Source: Actinomycetota bacterium (GTDB lineage: Bacteria > Actinomycetota > CADDZG01 > WHSQ01). From it: a DNA stretch of 6,105 nucleotides. The position numbers and the translations under genes were made by a program. The notes beneath the pieces are model-generated. The model did not search any database. It was given only the letters and a program-made list of their open reading frames with translations, and had not been told where the DNA came from. Below are positions 1-6,105 of this stretch, piece by piece (positions within the stretch are counted from its first letter, which is position 1; every line of letters starts with the position of its first letter). The stretch spans positions 1-6,105 of the forward strand of contig JADDQX010000139.1 in assembly GCA_016781115.1 (NCBI GenBank), given 5' to 3'.

Positions 1-376
1 CCCACAGCATCTCGGCGACGTCGCAGGCGGCGAGGAAGTTGATGATCTTGTTCTCGCCCTCGGAGTACACCGGGATCGTCGTCATCCACTTCGGCCGGTA
101 GCTCGGCGCGTTCTTCTCGTAGAAGTAGGGCCCCACCACGCCGTCGGGCATCCGCTTCAAGGTCAGAGGCCGCGCCCTTATGTGCGGGAGCATGATCGGG
201 GAGATGTTGAAGTAGTAGGTGAGGAGATCGCCCTTCGTGTAGCCGTTCTCGGGCCAGAAGACCTTGTTCAGGTTCGTGAGCTTCAGCTCCTTGTCGCCCG
301 CTCGCGCGATCCAGTGGTCACCGCGTTTCACCGTTGGGAGCTCGACGGGGAAGGAAACGGTTGTCCCTGAAGGCAT
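1..376 (-). CDS. ligD: LigD-type DNA polymerase/primase domain protein (N-terminal part, cut by window edge)
   Basis: Polymerase module of bacterial non-homologous end joining, which fills in and extends broken DNA ends with Ku and LigD ligase. The 125 visible codons run from an ATG at 374-376 to the window edge. The family block starts near residue 33 with LTNLNKVFWPENGYTKGD; by alignment from memory with the Mycobacterium tuberculosis LigD polymerase domain, N35, K38 and K48 match N13, K16 and K26, which hold the 5'-phosphate of the DNA end. RPLTLKRMPDG follows at 69-79 and YEKNAPSYRPKW at 86-97. The catalytic Asp pair should lie just beyond the edge, so activity cannot be judged. The start is firm: an in-frame stop lies five codons upstream. 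No clear Shine-Dalgarno is seen. Whether ligase and nuclease domains follow is unknown; in many actinobacteria this domain is a separate protein of about 300 residues, so the symbol applies to the domain type. Confidence 0.88.
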   Translation of the reverse strand, partial: MPSGTTVSFPVELPTVKRGDHWIARAGDKELKLTNLNKVFWPENGYTKGDLLTYYFNISPIMLPHIRARPLTLKRMPDGVVGPYFYEKNAPSYRPKWMTTIPVYSEGENKIINFLAACDVAEMLW

Positions 377-411
377 GGGGGTAGGTAATCACACGGCCGG
401 CTGTCTAGCGC

Positions 412-418
412 GGGGAGG
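412..418 (+). promoter_or_regulatory. Shine-Dalgarno for the PfpI-like gene
   Basis: GGGGAGG lies 10 nt before the ATG at 429. It decides the start: the same frame is open back to an ATG at 264, but the extra 55 residues would overlap the divergent polymerase gene and do not look like the family, whereas the protein from 429 begins directly with the first beta strand of the fold. Confidence 0.7.
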
Positions 419-428
419 TGCGGCTTCG

Positions 429-944
429 ATGAAGGTCGCTTTCATCATCGACGACATGTTCGAAGACTCCGAGTTCAGGGTCCCTTACGAGAGGGTCAAA
501 GACGCGGGGCACGATCCGGTGATCGTCGGGCTCGAAGCCGGCAAGCAGGTTTCGGGCAAGAAGGGCGACGAGACCGTCACGATCGAGAGAGGCATCGACG
601 ATGTCTCGCATGAGGAGTTCGACGCTCTCGTCATCCCGGGCGGTTACTCACCCGACAAGATCCGAAGCAACGAGAAGATGGTGGACCTGACGCGCAGCAT
701 CGCCGGCGACGAGAAGCCGGTGGCGGCGGTGTGCCACGGCGGTTGGATGCTCGCCGAGGCAGACGTGATCAGGGGAAGAACAGTGACGTCGTGGCCGTCC
801 ATCAAGACGGATCTGATCAACGCGGGCGCGCGCTGGGTCGACCAGGAAGTGGTCGAAGACGCCAACATCATCACGTCGCGCAAGCCCGACGATCTAGAGG
901 CGTTCAGCAAGGCGCTCCTGGTCCAGATGGAGCAGGCTCGATGA
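429..944 (+). CDS. DJ-1/PfpI-family protein (PfpI/YhbO-like)
   Basis: A 171-residue cytoplasmic protein with the class I glutamine-amidotransferase-like fold. The first strand, KVAFIIDDMFEDSEF (2-16), carries the conserved acidic residue E12. The second landmark is DALVIPGGYSPDKIR (65-79). The nucleophile elbow is AAVCHGGWMLAEA (99-111), with C102 and H103 as the catalytic pair. GRTVTSWPSIKTDLINAGA (116-134) and the ITSRKPDDL region (148-156) complete the fold. Length and motifs match PfpI, PH1704 and E. coli YhbO. Members have been described as intracellular peptidases or as enzymes acting on glyoxal or glycated groups; the second activity is debated, and the sequence cannot settle which applies. 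A stress or repair role is the usual reading. It is divergent from the LigD-type gene with 52 nt between starts, so the two may share a control region. Its stop overlaps the start of the next small ORF by ATGA, which suggests coupled translation. Confidence 0.93.
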   Translation: MKVAFIIDDMFEDSEFRVPYERVKDAGHDPVIVGLEAGKQVSGKKGDETVTIERGIDDVSHEEFDALVIPGGYSPDKIRSNEKMVDLTRSIAGDEKPVAAVCHGGWMLAEADVIRGRTVTSWPSIKTDLINAGARWVDQEVVEDANIITSRKPDDLEAFSKALLVQMEQAR

Positions 945-1093
945 GAGACGAACAGCGCAACGGCGAGGATCTCCTCCCGGGAGAAGGTGCCGAGCCACTG
1001 CACGGCGGAGAGGGCGACCCGCTGGGTGGCGGCGTCGCCGAGCTCGAGGACTCCGACGAGGTGTCCGAGGGAGTCCCCGAGCAGGACGCGTAA
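941..1093 (+). CDS. Small acidic hypothetical protein, 50 residues
   Basis: I do not recognise this ORF. Its ATG overlaps the stop of the PfpI-like gene (ATGA, 941-944), and GGAG at 929-932 sits 8 nt upstream, a good arrangement for coupled translation. The product has 10 Glu and 6 Asp against 2 Arg and no Lys, so a very low pI. It is Gly-rich in the middle (GGEGDPLGGG, 22-31) and ends with an acidic run, ELEDSDEVSEG (34-44). There is no Cys, no hydrophobic segment and no predicted fold; it is probably disordered. It stops 3 nt before the stop of the convergent aquaporin gene. For it: start context, position, and a stop filling the gap exactly. Against it: low complexity, and GC-rich DNA can keep such frames open by chance. 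It could be a small partner of the PfpI-like protein, but nothing shows that. Confidence 0.5.
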   Translation: MRDEQRNGEDLLPGEGAEPLHGGEGDPLGGGVAELEDSDEVSEGVPEQDA

Positions 1094-1096
1094 CCG

Positions 1097-2167
1097 CTAG
1101 ATCTTCGGCCCTCCCGCGGGAGGAGCCGGATCGTCGCCCGTGGGCGCAAGACCGGGCGGGACCGAGCTTCCGGGCCCGGTGGCTCCGGCGACGCTTCCAC
1201 CGGTAGTCCCCGTCGTGGTGGTACCGATGTCGGCCGCCCCTGCGTGGTCGTGCAGGTCCTCGTCATGCGTGGCGGCCCCCGGTTCCGGCGCCGGCGCCGA
1301 GCGCTCGAGGCCGGTCAGGGATTCGTAGACGAGCGCGGCCGCAGCGGCTCCTATCAATGGGCCGGCGGCATAGACGATCAGGTCGCTCCACGGGATCCGG
1401 TTGACCTCGTAGACGAGAGAGGCGACGAAGGGGCCGAGGCTGCGGGCGAAGTTCCCGGAGCCGCCGGTAGCCGCGCCGGTCACCATGATGCCGGACGCAA
1501 GGCCGAGGCCGATTACGAGGCCCGACCAGCCCTTCGGAGCCCGGTGGTCGACCGCGACCGCCATGATCGCGGACATCAGGACGAAGGCGATGAAGGCCTC
1601 CGACAGGAGCGCCTGCCACTGGGTGACGTCGTCCGACACGAAGGTCGCTCCGAAGAGCACGTCTGTTCCTCCGAGCGACGCGCCGTCCTGGCCGTAGATG
1701 CCCGCCACGACGAACGCGCCCGCAATCCCGCCCGCTACCTGAGCGATCCAGTAGAGAGGGAGCTCGCTCCACCTGAAGCGACGAGCCACCGCGACGGCGA
1801 ACGTCACGGCAGGGTTGAAGTGAGCGCCGGAGACGCCGCCGAACGCGTACACCAGGAAGGTCAGCGCGAAGGCGAAGGCGAAGGCGACTCCGAGGAGGTC
1901 TCCGAACGTGGAAGCGGTGAGGGATTGGATCAGCTGCGACTGCGGCCCCAACGCGCCCGCTCCACCGGCCGACTCTTCGACCGCTAGGAACTCGCGCAGT
2001 GGGCCCAGCGCGAGAGCCGTTGCGGCCCCCGTTCCCACCGCGACGAACAGCAGCGTGCCAACGAACTCTGCCGCCAGCCGCCTCCCCAACGGCGCCTGCT
2101 GGGCCGTGTGGTGATCGTCCAGCTCGTGATGCTGATGATCGTGCAGGCCTTGTTCTGCTACCGCCAT
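1097..2167 (-). CDS. Aquaporin / MIP-family channel with variant second NPA motif and His-rich tails
   Basis: Inner-membrane channel for water or small neutral solutes, 356 residues against about 230-290 for typical aquaporins. Six membrane segments lie near 31-54, 89-110, 134-158, 186-206, 213-231 and 262-282. Conserved Glu are present in segment 1 (AEFVGT, E34) and segment 4 (SEAFIAF, E190). The first half-helix has a normal motif, SGAHFNPAV (N118-P119-A120). The second reads GGSGNFARSLGP, so N239-F240-A241 replaces NPA while selectivity Arg R242 remains. By ungapped comparison with AqpZ and plant TIPs, the filter would be about F100/I227/G236/R242, TIP-like at three positions. The extra length is an N-tail with six His in residues 9-20, a long first loop (55-87), and a C-tail (288-356) rich in Pro, Ala, Gly and Thr with HDEDLHDH at 301-308. 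It follows acs on the same strand after 97 nt, so it may be co-transcribed or have its own promoter. Substrate unknown. Confidence 0.92.
   Translation of the reverse strand: MAVAEQGLHDHQHHELDDHHTAQQAPLGRRLAAEFVGTLLFVAVGTGAATALALGPLREFLAVEESAGGAGALGPQSQLIQSLTASTFGDLLGVAFAFAFALTFLVYAFGGVSGAHFNPAVTFAVAVARRFRWSELPLYWIAQVAGGIAGAFVVAGIYGQDGASLGGTDVLFGATFVSDDVTQWQALLSEAFIAFVLMSAIMAVAVDHRAPKGWSGLVIGLGLASGIMVTGAATGGSGNFARSLGPFVASLVYEVNRIPWSDLIVYAAGPLIGAAAAALVYESLTGLERSAPAPEPGAATHDEDLHDHAGAADIGTTTTGTTGGSVAGATGPGSSVPPGLAPTGDDPAPPAGGPKI
1104..1130. terminator. Strong GC hairpin at the convergent gene ends, possible two-way terminator
   Basis: A 14-base perfect palindrome, CCTCCCGCGGGAGG (1110-1123), is flanked by further pairing (1104-1109 with 1125-1130, leaving A1124 bulged and including one G-T pair), giving a long stable stem. 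It lies inside the last codons of the aquaporin gene, 11 nt past the end of the acidic ORF. No T-run follows on either strand, which is common for actinobacterial terminators but leaves the role unproven. The repeated Pro-Pro-Ala-Gly-Gly codons could also produce it by chance. Confidence 0.38.
1866..1887. repeat. Hexanucleotide tandem repeat within the aquaporin gene
   Basis: GCGAAG is repeated three times and followed by a partial fourth copy. On the coding strand it encodes alternating Ala-Phe (residues 95-100) in membrane segment 2 of the channel. The unit is two codons, so slippage would lengthen or shorten the helix by Ala-Phe without a frameshift. Confidence 0.7.
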
Positions 2168-2171
2168 CGAG

Positions 2172-2178
2172 CCTCCTT
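2172..2178 (-). promoter_or_regulatory. Shine-Dalgarno for the aquaporin gene
   Basis: On the minus strand AAGGAGG stands 4 nt before the ATG at 2165-2167. The match is strong and the spacing slightly short. It supports the full-length start and therefore that the His-rich N-tail is translated. Confidence 0.75.
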
Positions 2179-2266
2179 CCGGGCGCGTCGCCCCGTAGCC
2201 ACGTGCGTTCTGTCGATCCCGCCGCGCCTCACCCTACAAAGCGCGCCGAAGCGGCGGCCGGAGACC

Positions 2267-4234
<1,968 letters not shown>

Positions 4235-4240
4235 GAGCCG

Positions 4241-4246
4241 AGAGTA
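4241..4246 (-). promoter_or_regulatory. Possible -10 element for a leaderless acs transcript
   Basis: The minus strand reads TACTCT, fitting TANNNT, and ends 6 nt before the GTG start of acs. With no Shine-Dalgarno present, this spacing fits transcription beginning at the start codon. No good -35 match is seen, so it is weakly supported; acs could instead be transcribed from upstream of the small membrane-protein gene. Confidence 0.3.
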
Positions 4247-4289
4247 ATGGTTCGACCACCGGCGGTGCCCGGGCCCGATCGCCCCCTCG

Positions 4290-4427
4290 TCAGATCCACC
4301 TCAGCACGAGGCTGAAGAAGAGGTCCGCGATGAAGATCACGAGCCCGACGACGACGATGGCGGCCACCACCCGGAGCAGCAGCGGCTTGCGCGTATCCAG
4401 CTCGTCGTCTTCGTTCCACTCGGGCAT
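4290..4427 (-). CDS. Small single-pass membrane protein, 45 residues
   Basis: I do not recognise a named family. From the ATG at 4425-4427 the product has a short acidic, water-facing N-terminus (MPEWNEDDELD, 1-11), a basic patch (R13, K14, R19), one hydrophobic helix at about 20-42 (VVAAIVVVGLVIFIADLF and on), and R43-W44-I45 at the end. The basic residues before the helix predict the N-terminus in the cytoplasm. An in-frame GTG at 4436 would add three residues; the same frame runs further upstream only as a shadow antisense to the sulfolipid gene. No strong Shine-Dalgarno is visible. It lies 55 nt upstream of acs on the same strand and 66 nt from the divergent sulfoquinovose synthase start. 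The E. coli acs operon also has a small membrane protein gene (yjcH), but that protein is larger, with more than one membrane segment, and this one does not resemble it in sequence. Confidence 0.62.
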   Translation of the reverse strand: MPEWNEDDELDTRKPLLLRVVAAIVVVGLVIFIADLFFSLVLRWI

Positions 4428-4479
4428 CTCGGCCACGCCTGCGATCGTGACATGCCGGGGAGGGCCGGGAGGCGGGCGA

Positions 4480-4485
4480 TATCGT
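4480..4485 (+). promoter_or_regulatory. Possible -10 element for the sulfoquinovose synthase gene
   Basis: TATCGT fits TANNNT and ends 8 nt before the ATG at 4494. The only purine-rich stretch upstream (GGGAGG, 4467-4472) is 21 nt away, too far to act as a Shine-Dalgarno, so leaderless transcription is a reasonable reading. No clear -35 box is seen. Confidence 0.3.
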
Positions 4486-4493
4486 GTTCCGCC

Positions 4494-5648
4494 ATGAAGA
4501 TCCTCATCCTCGGTGGGGACGGCTATCTCGGCTGGCCCACCGCGATCCACTTCTCCTCACTGGGACACGACGTCGCCGTCGTCGACAACTTCCTGCGGCG
4601 GGGGATGGCTACTGAGCTCGGCGCGGATTCGCTTACGCCGATCCGCTCGCTGCACGAGCGCTTGACCGCGTGGCGAGAGGTGTCGGGGTTGGAGATCGCC
4701 TCGTTCATCGGCGACCTCACCGACCCGTCGTTCGTCGACCTGGTGATCCGCGAGGTCCGCCCGGACGCGGTCGTCCACTACGGGGAACAGCCGAGCGCTC
4801 CTTACTCGATGATCGACCGGAAGCACGCGGTCGCCACGCAGCGCAACAACGTCGAGGGGACTTTGAACGTCCTGTTCGCGATCAGGGACCTGGCACCCGA
4901 CGCTCACCTCGTGAAGCTCGGGACGATGGGCGAGTACGGGACCCCGAACATCGACATCGAGGAAGGCTTCATCGAGATCGATCACAAGGGCCGCAGCGAC
5001 ACGCTGCCCTTCCCGAAGCTGCCCGGATCGATGTACCACCTGTCAAAGGTTCACGACTCGCACAACATCCACTTCGGCTGCCGTATCTGGGGCCTCCGGT
5101 CGACCGACCTCAATCAAGGGGTCGTGTACGGCATCCGGACGGAGGAGACAGAGCTCGAGGAGCGTCTCTGCACCCGGTTCGACTACGACGAGGTGCTGGG
5201 CACCGCCCTCAACCGCTTCTGCGTCCAGGCCGTCGTCGGCTACCCCCTGACCGTGTACGGAAGGGGCGGACAGACGCGCGGCTTCCTGAACATCATCGAC
5301 ACGATCCAGTGCGTGCGCCTCGCCGTGGAGAACCCCGCGGAGCCCGGCGAGTACCGCGTCTTCAACCAGTTCACCGAGCGGTGGTCGGTTCGAGACCTGG
5401 CCGAGCGCGTCCAGAGGGTCGGAGGCGACCTCGGCATCAACGTGACGGTGGAGAAGGTCGCGGATCCTCGGATCGAGGCCGAGGAGCATTACTACAACCC
5501 TTCGCACACGAAGCTTCTCGAGCTCGGCTTGCGGCCGCACCTTCTGACCGACGACGTGGTGGCGCACCTCATCGAGACGATCCAGCGCCACAAGGACCGG
5601 ATCCTGCTGGGTCCGATCGCTCCCAAGACCCGCTGGGACCCCCGCTAG
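4494..5648 (+). CDS. sqdB: UDP-sulfoquinovose synthase (SQD1/SqdB type)
   Basis: Converts UDP-glucose and sulfite to UDP-sulfoquinovose, the head-group donor for the sulfolipid SQDG, using tightly bound NAD. The 384 residues form an extended short-chain dehydrogenase fold. The Rossmann start is GGDGYLGWPTA (7-17), with NAD-binding D31-N32 after strand 2. Diagnostic blocks are nearly identical to plant SQD1 as I recall it: VVHYGEQPSAPYSMIDR (93-109), NNVEGTLNVLFAIRD (118-132), KLGTMGEYGTPNIDIEEG (141-158), YHLSKVHDSHNI (181-192), TDLNQGVVYG (204-213), TALNRFCVQAVVGYPLTVYG (237-256), GGQTRGFLNI (258-267) and EAEEHYYNPSHTKL (328-341). Catalytic T144, Y181 and K185 match Arabidopsis T145, Y182 and K186. 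The start at 4494 places the Rossmann motif at the N-terminus; an in-frame ATG at 4452 would only add non-family residues. The archaeal homologue Agl3 uses the same product for protein glycans, so the final acceptor is not certain. No glycosyltransferase is adjacent in the window. Confidence 0.96.
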   Translation: MKILILGGDGYLGWPTAIHFSSLGHDVAVVDNFLRRGMATELGADSLTPIRSLHERLTAWREVSGLEIASFIGDLTDPSFVDLVIREVRPDAVVHYGEQPSAPYSMIDRKHAVATQRNNVEGTLNVLFAIRDLAPDAHLVKLGTMGEYGTPNIDIEEGFIEIDHKGRSDTLPFPKLPGSMYHLSKVHDSHNIHFGCRIWGLRSTDLNQGVVYGIRTEETELEERLCTRFDYDEVLGTALNRFCVQAVVGYPLTVYGRGGQTRGFLNIIDTIQCVRLAVENPAEPGEYRVFNQFTERWSVRDLAERVQRVGGDLGINVTVEKVADPRIEAEEHYYNPSHTKLLELGLRPHLLTDDVVAHLIETIQRHKDRILLGPIAPKTRWDPR

Positions 5649-5696
5649 GCCCGGTCGGCGCTAACGTGCGACGGAGCCGGCACTGCAGGAGGTCTT

Positions 5697-6105
5697 TTAA
5701 GTAGAGGCGGGTTTCTCCGGCTTGAGGAGGAAGTGGTAGGTCCGCCCGACCGGGTCGAACCCCAGCTTCTCGTAGAGCTGCTTCGGCCAGTCTTCGTCGT
5801 CGGCTACGAGGAAGATCGTGTCGTGCCCCCAAGCCTGCGCTTCGTGTAGGGCCCGCAGGACCACGGCGCTGGCTAGGCCTCTCCCGCGGTATTCCTGGAG
5901 CGTTGCTACGTCTTCGATCTGAGCCGTGACACCGTCGCAGTAAAGCTCGCAGATCGATGCGATCGTGTCGCCGACGTAGGCGGCGAACCCCCTCTTGTCG
6001 GTCGCGTCGTAGGTCATGCGGGCGAACTCCCGCATCTCGCGCAGCACGCCCTCGTCGTTGTCGAAGTAAGGCTCCCGCCGGTTGAACTCGTCGCGGGCCG
6101 CCACA
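5697..6105 (-). CDS. GNAT-family N-acetyltransferase (C-terminal part, cut by window edge)
   Basis: Acyl-CoA-dependent acetyltransferase of unknown substrate. At least 135 codons are visible and the frame runs off the right edge; the GTG at 6102-6104 is probably internal, because the N-terminal helices of the fold are missing. Numbered from that codon, strand-forming segments GFAAYVGDTIASICELYCDG (39-58) and AQIEDVATL (61-69) lead into the acetyl-CoA binding motif YRGRGLASAVVLRAL (72-86), which has the R/QxxGxG/A form. TIFLVADDEDWPKQLYEKLG (96-115) and FDPVGRTYHFLL (116-127) are the usual last strands, including the Tyr-rich helix before GF. The stop at 5697-5699 faces the stop of the sulfoquinovose synthase gene 48 nt away, so the two are convergent and functionally independent. 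No partner or substrate is suggested by the context. Confidence 0.9.
   Translation of the reverse strand, partial: VAARDEFNRREPYFDNDEGVLREMREFARMTYDATDKRGFAAYVGDTIASICELYCDGVTAQIEDVATLQEYRGRGLASAVVLRALHEAQAWGHDTIFLVADDEDWPKQLYEKLGFDPVGRTYHFLLKPEKPAST

Noticed and set aside
264..428. 55-residue N-terminal extension of the PfpI-like protein
   Set aside because: It would overlap the divergent polymerase gene, does not resemble the family, and the Shine-Dalgarno at 412-418 points to 429.
1244..1987. 247-codon plus-strand frame antisense to the aquaporin
   Set aside because: Its composition (Arg, Glu, Gly, Asp) is that expected of the antisense of a hydrophobic GC-rich gene, and it has no family match or ribosome site.
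2244..2256. Small hairpin CGCCG-AAG-CGGCG between acs and the aquaporin gene as a terminator
   Set aside because: Only 5 base pairs and no T-run; such short stems arise by chance in GC-rich DNA. The two genes may still be separately transcribed.
4270..4277. Palindrome CGGGCCCG upstream of acs as an operator
   Set aside because: An 8-base GC palindrome is expected often at this base composition and no second copy or known operator match is seen.
4428..4550. Longer version of the small membrane protein starting at a GTG at 4550
   Set aside because: The extra 41 residues are Pro/Gly-rich, run antisense into the sulfoquinovose synthase start, and add no domain.
5687..5693. AGGAGGT on the plus strand resembling a Shine-Dalgarno
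   Set aside because: No ATG, GTG or TTG at a usable distance opens a frame of any length; it sits at the end of the opposite-strand acetyltransferase gene.
5649..5696. Terminator between the convergent sulfoquinovose synthase and acetyltransferase genes
   Set aside because: Only an imperfect, bulged stem can be drawn, and the short T-run at 5695-5698 is too far from it.
4670..5704. Long plus-strand frame of 344 codons overlapping the sulfoquinovose synthase gene
   Set aside because: It is the +1/+2 shadow of a gene with near-perfect family motifs; its translation is Arg/Pro/Gly-rich with no recognisable domain.

Overview
This is a 6.1 kb piece of a GC-rich bacterial chromosome, very probably from an actinobacterium and perhaps an uncultivated soil lineage. 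The reasons are the G/C-ending codons, tightly packed genes, one GTG start, several starts without a Shine-Dalgarno sequence (as in leaderless actinobacterial mRNAs), and a LigD-type end-joining polymerase. The lineage is an inference. I see no rRNA, tRNA, CRISPR array, insertion sequence or phage gene, and no gene-free stretch above 300 bases.

Layout. (1) 1-376, minus: the N-terminal 125 codons of a LigD-type polymerase/primase used in non-homologous end joining, cut by the window edge. (2) 429-944, plus, divergent from it: a DJ-1/PfpI-family protein with an intact Cys-His site, followed with an ATGA overlap by (3) a very acidic 50-residue ORF at 941-1093. (4) Reading the other way on the minus strand are three genes in a row: a 45-residue single-pass membrane protein (4290-4427), AMP-forming acetyl-CoA synthetase acs (2267-4234) and an aquaporin-family channel (1097-2167). 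(5) 4494-5648, plus: a plant-SQD1-like UDP-sulfoquinovose synthase, the head-group enzyme of sulfolipid synthesis. (6) 5697-6105, minus: the C-terminal part of a GNAT acetyltransferase, cut by the right edge.

How the genes may work together. The membrane protein-acs-channel series recalls the E. coli arrangement in which acs is followed by a small membrane protein gene and an acetate permease gene. Here a channel of the MIP family takes the transporter place, so the three might form an acetate uptake and activation unit. This is an inference from order and direction only. The sulfolipid gene stands alone in the window, with no SqdX/SqdD-type glycosyltransferase next to it.

Most genes are recognisable families. 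I do not see a clearly new multi-gene system. The best leads are the aquaporin, whose second NPA motif reads NFA and which has histidine-rich tails, the acs-channel pairing, and the two small unassigned ORFs.
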